NCBI GenBank assembly: GCA_016721625.1
Contig: JADKHR010000001.1
Span: 1 to 64,000 of the forward strand
Reading direction: 5' to 3'
Origin: Elusimicrobiota bacterium
GTDB taxonomy: Bacteria > Elusimicrobiota > Elusimicrobia > FEN-1173
Length of the DNA stretch: 64,000 nucleotides
The notes under the pieces were generated by a model. The model was not told the DNA's origin. It was given only the letters and a program-made list of their open reading frames with translations, and did not search any database. Positions 45,896 through 54,393 of this stretch are shown here, piece by piece. A program made the position numbers and the translations under genes. How positions within the stretch are numbered: position 1 is the stretch's first letter; the number at the start of each line of letters is the position of its first letter.

Positions 45896-46557
45896 TTTTT
45901 GAGGACCGCCGCGCGGCCGGCCGCGCGTTGGCCGGGGCCCTGGCCCGTTGGCCAGGTCCGTGGATAAATCCTTTGGTCATCGCCCTCCCCCGCGGCGGGG
46001 TCCCGGTGGGCCATGAGGTGGCCCTCTCCCTTCGGGCCGAATTCGATATCCTCTGTGTGCGAAAGCTCGGCGCGCCCGGGCGGCCGGAACTCGCCATCGG
46101 CGCCCTGGCCGACGGGGGCGAGCCGCTCACCGTTCTGAACCAAGGCATCATCTCCCAGTTGGGTGTTTCCCCATCCTATGTGGAGGAAGAAATCGCCCGC
46201 CAAACCCGCCGGTTGGCGCAACTGGAAAAGGCCTTGCGCCAGGGACGCCCGGTGGTTCCCCGGCGGGGCCGGGACGTCGTCCTGGTGGACGATGGGCTCG
46301 CCACGGGGGCCACCGCCCGGGCGGCACTCCAACGGTTAAGACGGGACGATGTCCATCGTCTGATCCTCGCCGTTCCCGTGTCGCCGCCGGAAATCCTCAA
46401 GGAATTTCGCGCCCTGACCGATGGGGTGGTGTGCCTCCACTCCCCGCCTGATTTTAACGCGGTGGGAGCCTATTACGCCCATTTCGGCCCGGTGAGCGAA
46501 ATTGAAGTTCTCCAGCTCACCGCCCCCCGCCCCGTATCTCCCCAGTCGCTCAATTGA
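45892..46557 (+). CDS. Predicted phosphoribosyltransferase (COG1926 type)
   Basis: A 221-residue protein with ALPRGGVPVGHEVA near the N-terminus and the PRPP loop VVLVDDGLATGATARAA (about residues 125-141). This is the ComF/PRTase-like family common near stress and Usp genes. Substrate unknown. TTG 45892 overlaps the ACT stop, so the pair is coupled. A TATAAT at 46558-46563 directly after its stop may be a promoter for the following palindrome and tRNA. Confidence 0.85.
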   Translation: MIFEDRRAAGRALAGALARWPGPWINPLVIALPRGGVPVGHEVALSLRAEFDILCVRKLGAPGRPELAIGALADGGEPLTVLNQGIISQLGVSPSYVEEEIARQTRRLAQLEKALRQGRPVVPRRGRDVVLVDDGLATGATARAALQRLRRDDVHRLILAVPVSPPEILKEFRALTDGVVCLHSPPDFNAVGAYYAHFGPVSEIEVLQLTAPRPVSPQSLN

Positions 46558-46589
46558 TATAATTCGAACTCGGTGAAACAGGCCGCTGA

Positions 46590-46749
46590 CCCGGAAAGTT
46601 CAGTTGGACGCGAGGACCGAGACGGAAAAGACGGCCCTTTTTACGAAACAAAAAAGTGAGAGCGTAGCCGGGACTACGGTCGAACTTTTTTGTGAAGGAA
46701 AAAGGGACGGATTTTACGTCGAATCCCGTGGCCAACTGAATTTTCCGGG
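46590..46749. repeat. Long imperfect palindrome upstream of tRNA-Arg
   Basis: CCCGGAAAGTTCAGTTGG (46590-46607) pairs with CCAACTGAATTTTCCGGG (46732-46749), with one mismatch. Inside, CCCTTTTTACGAAACAAAAAAGT pairs with ACTTTTTTGTGAAGGAAAAAGGG apart from a few bases. The apex is GTAG-CCGGGA-CTAC. The 160-base unit folds into one extended hairpin. It ends 7 bases before the tRNA. It could be a MITE, an attachment-type remnant or a non-coding RNA. Confidence 0.65.
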
Positions 46750-46756
46750 CGAGGGG

Positions 46757-46830
<74 letters not shown>

Positions 46831-46849
46831 CTTCATTTCTGGGGGAAAC

Positions 46850-47254
46850 ATGTTGACGGAATCAGCGATCAAGCTGTTGGTTGGAATCGGTCTCCTCATC
46901 GTGAGCGTGGCTTACCTGTACCGGCCCGTGCTCGTTCTGCGGGCCAACGCCTGGGCGCGGACTTTGTTGTTCAACGACGCCCATTTGCTCCATTACCGTC
47001 GGCGATGGGGGCTTTTGGCTTTCCTGGCGTCCGTTCTCTTTCTTTATTCCGGTTTTCTCAATCTGTCGAAGTTAAAAAATGCGGCGCCGACGGTTGATCT
47101 GACGGAAGGGTATCGAGATTTTTTCGAGTACCGGTTCGATGAGGCCGCGGCGATCGCCAAAGAAGTGCTGAAGCGGGATTCGGGGAACCCCCACGCCCTT
47201 TTTCTCTTTCAGCAGGCGAGTCGAGCGGCCAAACGGGCCTCTCCAAAACCCTGA
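46850..47254 (+). CDS. Hypothetical two-helix membrane protein
   Basis: A 134-residue protein with two membrane helices (LLVGIGLLIVSVAYLY; WGLLAFLASVLFLYSGFL) followed by a soluble helical tail resembling one TPR unit (FEYRFDEAAAIAKEVLKRDSGNPHALFLF). I do not recognise the family. ATG follows GGGGGAA. The gene sits between the tRNA and pmbA, and its TGA overlaps a CTG in the pmbA frame. Confidence 0.65.
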   Translation: MLTESAIKLLVGIGLLIVSVAYLYRPVLVLRANAWARTLLFNDAHLLHYRRRWGLLAFLASVLFLYSGFLNLSKLKNAAPTVDLTEGYRDFFEYRFDEAAAIAKEVLKRDSGNPHALFLFQQASRAAKRASPKP

Positions 47255-47337
47255 AAAATTCCATCTCGTTCTCGGCCCCCGGCCTTCTTCGGAAAGCCCG
47301 AGCTCGGTTAAAGCGGCTCGTTCCTCTCGGCTGGCAG

Positions 47338-48618
47338 GTGGAACTTTTTTTTGAAGCGGAGGCCACGCGGGAGGTCTCTTGGGCCGAGGGAAGTCCCAAA
47401 GATGTTTCTTCCGGAGTGGGGGCCGGGGTTTCCCTTCGAGCCGTCAAAAACGGTCGTTCCGGTTTCGCCAGCGGGACGGACAGCTCGCTCCCCGGCATCC
47501 GCGCTTTGTTCGACCGCGCCCGGGACGCCGCAGGGGCCACGGCCCCCGACCCGACTCGCCTCCTCCCTCGCCCTCTTTTCCCCGCCCCATCGATCCCCTT
47601 GAATGGACCGAGGGTCCCGGCTGCGGTCCGTTCCGAAGAGGAACTCCTCAAACGATTGAAGGTTTTGGAACGCCAACTGCTGTCCGGCGACCGCCGGGTC
47701 AAGAAGGCGCTCCGGTTCTCCTTCCATGAAGCGCGCGGGGCCCACGCCATCGTCAGCACGGAGGGGGTGGCCGCGGCGGAACCCTGGAACGCGGTTTCTT
47801 TCAGCGCGGAGATTTTGGGGGCCTCAGGGAAAGAAACCGAAACGGCCTGGGGGTCCATGGAAAAAAAATCATGGGGGGAACTCGATCCCCGGGCGGTGGT
47901 GGCGGAGACCCGCGGGCGGCTCCTCACCTCTTTCGGCGCGCGCCCGATTCGTTCCGGGGGCTGGCCCGTGATCTTCACCCCCCGGGTGGGGGTGGACCTG
48001 GTGGAACTGTTTTCCCAGGCGCTGTTGGCCGACGCCGTCCAAAAAGGGCGATCCTGTCTGGCGGGGCGCCGGGGAAAAAATGTCGGGTCCGCCATGGTCA
48101 CTTTTGTGGACGACGGGCGTTTTCCGGGCGGGCTGGCCACGAGCCGTTGGGACGACGAGGGCCATCCGACCCAACGGACCCTCGCCGTGGCGGGCGGGGT
48201 TCTCCGCTCCTATTTATACGACACGACCACGGCCCGAAAGGATGGGGTCTCCAGCACGGGCAACGCCAAGCGGCCGGGCCGGGAGGCTCCCCCCTCGCCC
48301 GGGGTGACGAATTTTCACTTGGCACCGGGGTCCGTGCCTGCGGCGGTTCTCTACCGGTCCACCCCCCGGGCCTTCGTGGTGCGGGACGTGATCGGCATGC
48401 ACACGGCGGACCCCGTGAGCGGGGAATTCTCTGTGGGGGCCTCCGGAATTCTTTGGGAGAAGGGCCGACCCGGCCGGGCGGTTCGGGGGGTCACTTTGTC
48501 CGGGAACTTACTAAATCTTTTGGGGCGTGTGGATGCCGTGGCGGAGGATTTGACGTGGCAGGGGACCTTCGGCGCTCCCACCTTCCGCGTCCAGGAGCTC
48601 TCCATTGGCGGATCTTAG
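47338..48618 (+). CDS. pmbA: TldE/PmbA-like protease subunit
   Basis: At least 426 residues of the TldD/PmbA family. GAGVSLRAVKNGRSGFASG is the N-terminal beta signature, and DVIGMHTADPVSGEFSVGASG matches the PmbA/TldE C-terminal half. The HExxxH zinc site of TldD is absent, so this is the TldE partner. GTG 47338 is the first normal start. However, the frame is open back to 47251 and encodes a helix (LLRKARARLKRLVPLGWQ) expected in the family, so a CTG start in CTGA, coupled to the previous stop, is possible. TldD/E processes peptides; no tldD is in the window. Confidence 0.82.
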   Translation: MELFFEAEATREVSWAEGSPKDVSSGVGAGVSLRAVKNGRSGFASGTDSSLPGIRALFDRARDAAGATAPDPTRLLPRPLFPAPSIPLNGPRVPAAVRSEEELLKRLKVLERQLLSGDRRVKKALRFSFHEARGAHAIVSTEGVAAAEPWNAVSFSAEILGASGKETETAWGSMEKKSWGELDPRAVVAETRGRLLTSFGARPIRSGGWPVIFTPRVGVDLVELFSQALLADAVQKGRSCLAGRRGKNVGSAMVTFVDDGRFPGGLATSRWDDEGHPTQRTLAVAGGVLRSYLYDTTTARKDGVSSTGNAKRPGREAPPSPGVTNFHLAPGSVPAAVLYRSTPRAFVVRDVIGMHTADPVSGEFSVGASGILWEKGRPGRAVRGVTLSGNLLNLLGRVDAVAEDLTWQGTFGAPTFRVQELSIGGS

Positions 48619-49510
48619 AACCGTTTTTGCGGACGTTCCAACCGACCACCGCCGGTTCGGCGTGATCGGTTGGCCCCTCGGTTACAGCTTGTCCCCGGCC
48701 ATGCAGAACGCCGCGATAGCGCGCTTTGGGTTTCGGGCCGTCTATCGGGCGGTTAAGGTGGCGCCGGCGGATTGGACGGAATTTCTGGAAACCGTCGGCG
48801 AACAAAACGGACTGGAGGGGTTCAACGTGACGATCCCCTACAAGGAAAAGATTTTGGCTCTGGCGTCCTCCGTGCATTCCAGCGCCGCCCTGTGCGGGGC
48901 GGCCAATACCCTGGTTCGGGGACCCCGGGGTTGGAAGGCTTTTTCCACCGACGGACAGGGCCTGCTGGATGACCTCCGAGAGAAAAATATCGCTTGGGAG
49001 GGGAAATCGGTGGTTCTCCTGGGCGCCGGCGGGGCCGCTCGGGCGGCGTTCTTCGCCTTGGGAAAAACCGCGCGCTCTATCGCCCTCGTCAACCGGTCCC
49101 GGGGACGTGCGGAAAATCTCGCCAAAGAGTTTCGTTCCCAGGGCGCCGGGGCGGAGGTTCAGGTCAACCCGGGTTTGCGGGAGGCTTTGGAAGGGGCGGA
49201 GCTCCTCGTCAACGCGACCTCCGTGGGATTGGGGGAGGGGGATCCGAGTCCTGTCCCAAGCAAGTCTCTTCGAGCGAGCCGGGCCGTTTACGACATGGTC
49301 TATCATCGGGAGACGGCGCTGGTCAAAGACGGGCGCGCGGCCGGGGCGGCGGCCGTTGGCGGGCTCGGTATGTTGGTCCAGCAAGGCGCCCAGGCTTTCG
49401 AACTCTGGTTTGGGGAGGATCTGAAAAAGGTAAAATACGACCCCCCGGAGTTAAGGGGAATCATGGCCAGCGCCGCCAGCGCGGCCTTAAAAGAAAGGAC
49501 CAACCCGTGA
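48605..49510 (+). CDS. aroE: Shikimate dehydrogenase
   Basis: A 301-residue enzyme that reduces 3-dehydroshikimate to shikimate with NADPH. The substrate-binding GWPLGYSLSPAMQNAA and GFNVTIPYKEK (catalytic Lys) are present, as is the NADP loop GAGGAARAAFFAL and NATSVGLG. TTG 48605 overlaps pmbA. The stop overlaps aroC as GTGA. First of four consecutive aro genes. Confidence 0.95.
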   Translation: MADLRTVFADVPTDHRRFGVIGWPLGYSLSPAMQNAAIARFGFRAVYRAVKVAPADWTEFLETVGEQNGLEGFNVTIPYKEKILALASSVHSSAALCGAANTLVRGPRGWKAFSTDGQGLLDDLREKNIAWEGKSVVLLGAGGAARAAFFALGKTARSIALVNRSRGRAENLAKEFRSQGAGAEVQVNPGLREALEGAELLVNATSVGLGEGDPSPVPSKSLRASRAVYDMVYHRETALVKDGRAAGAAAVGGLGMLVQQGAQAFELWFGEDLKKVKYDPPELRGIMASAASAALKERTNP

Positions 49511-50670
49511 TCCGTTACGCCACCGCAGGAGAATCGCACGGACCCAGTTTGACGGCCATCCTGGAAGGAATTCCCGCCGGAGTCCCCGTCACCGAGAGCT
49601 CCGTGAATCATGAACTGTCGCGCCGCCAATACAGTTTCGGGCGGGGCGAACGTCTTCAATACATTGAAAAAGACCAGGCGAAAATCCTTTCCGGCGTTCG
49701 GTGGGGAGAAACCTTGGGGTCCCCCATCACCTTTCAGATTGAAAACAAGGACTGGGAGAACTGGGAGAAAATCATGTCGGTCTCGGCGGAAGACCGGGCG
49801 GAGAAGTTCCGTCTGACGCGTCCCCGTCCCGGCCACGCGGATTTGGTGGGCGTGCTCAAGTTTGACCGCAAAGACACCCGGGACATCCTGGAGCGCGCCT
49901 CCGCCCGGGAAACCGCCGCCCGCACCGCGGTCGGCGCCGTTTGCAAGCGGTTGTTGGAAGAGCTCGGGGTCCGGGTGTATTCCTGGGTCGAGGAAATCGG
50001 CGGTATCGCCGCCCCGGCGACGGATATTCCCGTGGAAGAGGCCTTCGCCCTGGCGGAGAAGTCCCCGGTGCGTTGCCCGGACAAGAAAACGGAGGAGAAA
50101 ATGATGGACGCCATCAAGGACGCCAAGGCCAACGGCGATACCTTGGGCGGGGTGTACACGGTGGTGGCGACGGGGTGCCCCGTGGGCCTGGGCGACCACA
50201 CCCAGTGGGATCTCAAGCTGGACGGGCGGCTGGCCCAGGCGCTTCTCTCCATTCAGGCCCACAAGGGCGTCGAAATGGGGCGCGGGTTCGACATGGCGCG
50301 CCGGAAAGGGTCCGACCTGCACGACGAAATTTTCCACAAAGAAGGCCGGGGTTTTTATCGGCGTAGCAACAACGCCGGCGGCATCGAGGGCGGCATGACG
50401 AACGGCGAACCCATCGTGATCCGCGCCGCCGTCAAGCCCCTGGCTTCCCTCCGGAAACCGCTCCGCTCCGTTAACATTTTGACCAAGGCGGAAATGACGG
50501 CCGAGATCGTCCGATCCGACGTCTGTCCCGTGGCCAGCGCCGCGGTGATCGGCGAGGCCGTGACGGCCATCGCCCTGGCCCAAGCGATGAAAGAGAAGTT
50601 CGGTTCCGATTCGCTTCGCGAAATGCAAGACCACCTCACCCGCTATCGGGAACATCTGCTGAATTACTGA
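49507..50670 (+). CDS. aroC: Chorismate synthase
   Basis: A 387-residue enzyme making chorismate from EPSP with reduced flavin. GESHGPSL, SRRQYSFGRGER, RPRPGHADLVG and the C-terminal RSDVCPVASAAVIGEAV are family signatures. GTG 49507 was chosen at the conserved start IRYATAGESHG, overlapping the aroE stop; the open frame upstream is in aroE. aroK follows after 20 bases. Confidence 0.96.
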   Translation: MIRYATAGESHGPSLTAILEGIPAGVPVTESSVNHELSRRQYSFGRGERLQYIEKDQAKILSGVRWGETLGSPITFQIENKDWENWEKIMSVSAEDRAEKFRLTRPRPGHADLVGVLKFDRKDTRDILERASARETAARTAVGAVCKRLLEELGVRVYSWVEEIGGIAAPATDIPVEEAFALAEKSPVRCPDKKTEEKMMDAIKDAKANGDTLGGVYTVVATGCPVGLGDHTQWDLKLDGRLAQALLSIQAHKGVEMGRGFDMARRKGSDLHDEIFHKEGRGFYRRSNNAGGIEGGMTNGEPIVIRAAVKPLASLRKPLRSVNILTKAEMTAEIVRSDVCPVASAAVIGEAVTAIALAQAMKEKFGSDSLREMQDHLTRYREHLLNY

Positions 50671-50690
50671 CGGCGCCCGGGGCCCCTTCC

Positions 50691-51206
50691 ATGAACATCG
50701 TCCTCACCGGGTTTATGGCGACGGGGAAATCCTCCGTGGGCCAGCGGCTCGCCCAGCGGCTGGGTTGGGCTTTTTTCGATACCGATGAGATGATCGAACA
50801 TCAGACCGGCCTTTCCATCGCCGACCTGTTTGCCAAGGGCGGGGAGGCGGCGTTCCGGGAACTCGAGGCCCAGACCGTGGGCTTGGTGGCGCTCATGGAC
50901 AAAACGGTGATCGCCACGGGGGGCGGCGTTCCCCTGCGGGAATCGAACATGGACGAACTGGAGCGGAACGGGCGGGTGTTCCTGCTCACGGCTTCGCCGG
51001 AAACCATTGTTCGGCGTCTCGATTTGACCGCCGACCTTCGTCCGTTGCTGAAAGGCCCGAGCCCCCTGGAACGCGCGCGGGAGCTGTTGCGGGAGCGTGA
51101 AACGGTTTACGCCCGGTGCCATGAAAAAATCGCCACCGACGCTCTCACGGAGGATCAGGTGGTCGATCGAATCGTGGAACGATTTCAAGCGGATCCCCGC
51201 CCGTGA
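50691..51206 (+). CDS. aroK: Shikimate kinase
   Basis: A 171-residue kinase. The Walker A loop is GFMATGKSSVG (residues about 7-17), FFDTDEMIE binds shikimate, and ATGGGVPLR follows, with the lid Arg region LTADLRPLL. It phosphorylates shikimate with ATP. Its stop overlaps the aroB start by 4 bases. Confidence 0.95.
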   Translation: MNIVLTGFMATGKSSVGQRLAQRLGWAFFDTDEMIEHQTGLSIADLFAKGGEAAFRELEAQTVGLVALMDKTVIATGGGVPLRESNMDELERNGRVFLLTASPETIVRRLDLTADLRPLLKGPSPLERARELLRERETVYARCHEKIATDALTEDQVVDRIVERFQADPRP

Positions 51207-52294
51207 AACACATTCCCCTTCCATTGAGCGGCGGCCGGAGCCATGAGATCGTGGTCGGCGCCCCATTGGAAAAACTTGGCCGGGCGCTGGCTCCGTTGGT
51301 CCAAGGGCGGCGCGTGTTGGTGATCAGCTCTGCGCCCATCGCTCGGCGGTACGCGGCCCGGTTGCTGGGAGGGCTCTCGGGCGCGGGGTTTCAGACATCC
51401 CTTACCCGAATGCCGGACGGCGAATCCCACAAGACGCTGGAGGTGGTTCGATTTCTTTACGGGCGGGCCCTGGAGGCCAAACTTGATCGGCGATCGGTTT
51501 TGATCGCCCTGGGCGGCGGGGTGGTGGGGGACGTGTCCGGGTTCGTCGCGGCCAGCTTCCTGCGGGGAATCCCTTTCGTTCAATGTCCCACCACGCTCCT
51601 GGCGATGGTGGACGCCTCCATCGGCGGCAAGACCGGCGTGGACCTGCCTCAAGGCAAAAACCTCGTGGGGGCTTTTTGGCAACCGAAACGGGTCTGGATG
51701 GACCTCTCGACCCTGGCCACTTTGCCCGACCGGCAGTGGCGCACGGGAATCGCGGAAGTCATTAAATATGGACTGATGGCGGATCGAACGTTATTCGAAC
51801 AGCTGGAGAAAATCGACCTTCCGGCCCTAAAAAAAGACGTCGGAATGCAAGGGTTTCTTGTTTCGCGTTCGGCCGCGATCAAGGCGGCCGTGGTCTCCAA
51901 AGACGAAGGGGAAACCCGGGGCTTGCGGGAAACGTTGAATTTGGGCCATACCTTTGGCCACGCCATCGAATCGGTCTCGGGCTACCGGGCTTATACCCAT
52001 GGAGAGGCCATCTCCATCGGGATGTGCGCGGCCGCGCGGTTGGGCGCGCTGTTGGGGTCTTTCCCGGCCGATGCGGTTCCCCGGGTGGACCGTCTGTTTG
52101 AACGTTGGGGCCTACCCACCCGAGTGTCTCGCCGCTTGTCTCGGCCCCTTATTTTGGCCGCCATGTCGCGGGACAAAAAAACGGTGAACGGCGGGTTTCG
52201 CTTCGTCGTCCCGGTGGGCATCGGGCGGGCGAAGGTCGTGGGCGGGGTCGCGCCGGACCAGGTGTCACTGACATTGGCGGAGGTGGGACTTTGA
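51203..52294 (+). CDS. aroB: 3-dehydroquinate synthase
   Basis: A 363-residue enzyme converting DAHP to 3-dehydroquinate using NAD and a metal ion. GGGVVGDVSGFVAASF, PTTLLAMVDASIGGKTGVD and NLGHTFGHAIE (metal-binding His) are all intact. TGA overlaps a TTG that starts the peptidase gene. Confidence 0.96.
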   Translation: MKHIPLPLSGGRSHEIVVGAPLEKLGRALAPLVQGRRVLVISSAPIARRYAARLLGGLSGAGFQTSLTRMPDGESHKTLEVVRFLYGRALEAKLDRRSVLIALGGGVVGDVSGFVAASFLRGIPFVQCPTTLLAMVDASIGGKTGVDLPQGKNLVGAFWQPKRVWMDLSTLATLPDRQWRTGIAEVIKYGLMADRTLFEQLEKIDLPALKKDVGMQGFLVSRSAAIKAAVVSKDEGETRGLRETLNLGHTFGHAIESVSGYRAYTHGEAISIGMCAAARLGALLGSFPADAVPRVDRLFERWGLPTRVSRRLSRPLILAAMSRDKKTVNGGFRFVVPVGIGRAKVVGGVAPDQVSLTLAEVGL

Positions 52295-53357
52295 GAATCC
52301 CTGCGGACACGCTTTCTGCGGAAGTCTTTCGCGCGCGGCGCGATCGCTTGGGGGCGGTTTTAGAGAAAAAGAAATGGGATGCCTACTTCTTTTCAGGCGT
52401 GGCCGACCTCTATTATTTGACAGGATTCCATTCGGAGGGGTTTTACGGGCTCGTGAGCGGGAAGAAGACCTGGCTTTTCGCCTCGGCCCTCTTGGCGGGG
52501 CAGGTGCGGGAGAACGCCCCCGGGTGCCGGCTGATCGTCGGGAAACGCTTGTCTCTCGCTTTGGAGGACCTGGCCAAGGAACATCGATTCAAACGGATCG
52601 GGTTCGATCCCGACCAATTGGTTTTCGTTTGGGCGACGCGCTCCGAAAAAAGGGCCTCCGGCCTGCCCCGAACCCCCTGGAGGAACTACGGATCGTCAAA
52701 GACGAGGAGGAACTGGCCCGTCTCCGGAAAGCCTGTCAGGTCACGGCCCAGGCGGTGGAGCACGTCAAACCCCGATTGCGGGTAGGCATGACGGAAAAGG
52801 GCATGGCTTGGGCCATCGAACAACAGTTTTATCGCCGCGGGGCCCAGGGGGTCGGGTTTGACCTGATCGCGGCCGTGGGGCAGAATACCGCCCTTCCCCA
52901 CCACATCCCAGGGGAGACCCGTTTGGAACGGAATAGCCCGGTTCTGTTTGACGTGGGGTGCCGGGTGGGGGCCTACCGCTCCGACTTGACCCGTTCCTTC
53001 TTTTTCGGTAAAATCACTCCGAATTATCGACGGATTTACGGTGTCGTCGCCGCCGCCCAACGGGCGGGTATTGGAACGGTCCGGCCCGGGGTGACCGGCG
53101 GTCAGGTGGACGCCGCCACGCGGGGCGTGATTGCCCGGTCGGGACATGGGCGCACCTTCGTTCACAGCACGGGCCACGGGGTGGGGATCGATATTCACGA
53201 ACCTCCCTGGATTCGGCCCAAGAGTCCCGATGTCCTCGCGGCGAACATGATCCTCACGGTCGAACCCGGCATATATCTGTCCGGACGGTTCGGCGTGCGG
53301 ATCGAAGACACGCTTCGGGTGACCTCGGAAGGCCACGAAATCCTCACCACGCCATAA
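52291..53357 (+). CDS. pepP: M24 aminopeptidase P-like metallopeptidase (one frameshift)
   Basis: The N-terminal frame reads to FDPDQLVF, then breaks at 52626. Adding one base continues RLGDALRKKGLRP and gives about 355 residues. The C-terminal half holds the two-metal site: FDVGCRVGAYRSDLTRSF (two Asp), HSTGHGVGIDIHE (His), VEPGIY and RIEDT (Glu). It removes N-terminal residues before proline. Xaa-Pro peptidases often sit beside efp, as here. TTG 52291 overlaps the aroB stop. The break is probably a missing C after TTTTC. Confidence 0.85.
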
Positions 53358-53389
53358 AGCGGTTTTTCAACTTTTAATAGGAGAAGTTC

Positions 53390-53947
53390 ATGCTCAACAC
53401 ATCGGATATGGGAAACGGGACCGTCTTCATGCACGAAGGGGTGGTCTACCAAATCGTCTGGTTCCAACACCACAAACCCGGAAAGGGCGGGGCCATGTTG
53501 CGGGTCAAACTCCGAAACGTGCGCACCGGGGCCACCATCGAGCGGACCTTTAAGTCGGGGGAACGGTTCGAGGAACTATCCTTGGCCCGCAAACCCATGC
53601 AGTTCCTCTATTCCGAAGGCGACAATTACATCTTCATGGATCCCAAAACCTACGAACAGATTTCCGTTTCGCGCGCCACGTTGGGGGAATCCACTCGGTT
53701 TTTGTCGGAGAATATGGAGGTCCAGGCCACCTACCTTGAAGATGAATTTTTAGGGGTGGAGCTCCCCGCCAGCGTCGAGTTGAAAGTGGTGAGCACGGTC
53801 CCGGGGATCAAGGGGGATTCCGTCTCCAACATGGTGAAGCCCGCGACCCTGGAGAACGATATCGAGATCATGGTTCCCTTGTTCATTAAGGAAGGGGAAT
53901 CCATTCGAGTCGATACCCGGACCAACGAATACGTGAGCCGCGTTTGA
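53390..53947 (+). CDS. efp: Elongation factor P
   Basis: A 185-residue factor that rescues ribosomes stalled at polyproline. All three beta-barrel domains are present. The loop HHKPGKGGAMLRVKLRN carries the lysine (residue about 31) that is modified in other species; no EpmA/EpmB or similar gene is in the window. TAGGAGAAG precedes the ATG. It overlaps accB by 4 bases, a common efp-accB-accC order. Confidence 0.95.
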   Translation: MLNTSDMGNGTVFMHEGVVYQIVWFQHHKPGKGGAMLRVKLRNVRTGATIERTFKSGERFEELSLARKPMQFLYSEGDNYIFMDPKTYEQISVSRATLGESTRFLSENMEVQATYLEDEFLGVELPASVELKVVSTVPGIKGDSVSNMVKPATLENDIEIMVPLFIKEGESIRVDTRTNEYVSRV

Positions 53948-54393
53948 AGTCCCGCCCGAACGGCGAGGCCGCTTCCCCGAGCCTGAACGACCTCTTGGAT
54001 TTCGCGGCCGAGGTCAACCTGTCGGAGGTGGTGTGGGAAAAGGATGGGCGCCGAATGGCTTTTAAGCGGGCCGTCACGGTGGGCCTGCCCGCCGCCGTGC
54101 CCCCGGCGGAAACCCCGGCCCTCCCCGCCGTTTCCCCAACGGCCCACCATCAAAAAATAAAGTCGCCCATGGTGGGAACCTTCATCCGCGCGCCCAAGGA
54201 TCGGCCGCCGCTCGTGGTGGAAGGGGATGTGGTGTCTCCGGGCCAGCGCCTGGCGATCGTGGAGGCGATGCAGGTGCCCAAGGACGTGATCGCCACCGTG
54301 AAAGGGCGTATCCTTCGCGTGCTGGTGGACAACGGACGTCCGGTGGAATACGGCCAAGCGCTTTTTGAAATTGATCCGTCGGAGGGAGCCTGA
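53944..54393 (+). CDS. accB: Biotin carboxyl carrier protein with Gln at the usual biotin site
   Basis: A 149-residue protein: N-terminal helix (DLLDFAAEVNLSEVVWEKDG), Pro/Ala linker, then a biotinyl domain (IKSPMVGTFIRAP, EGDVVSPGQRLAIVEAM). The normal EAMKxM motif reads EAMQVPKDV: codon 54271-54273 is CAG (Gln) where AAG (Lys) is expected. A lysine three residues later does not align with the biotin site. The rest of the fold is intact. Either one base is wrong or biotinylation is lost or moved. Confidence 0.85.
   Translation: MKSRPNGEAASPSLNDLLDFAAEVNLSEVVWEKDGRRMAFKRAVTVGLPAAVPPAETPALPAVSPTAHHQKIKSPMVGTFIRAPKDRPPLVVEGDVVSPGQRLAIVEAMQVPKDVIATVKGRILRVLVDNGRPVEYGQALFEIDPSEGA

Noticed and set aside
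49303..50655. Minus-strand open frame (450 codons) opposite aroC
   Set aside because: Composition of a shadow frame; aroC is certain.
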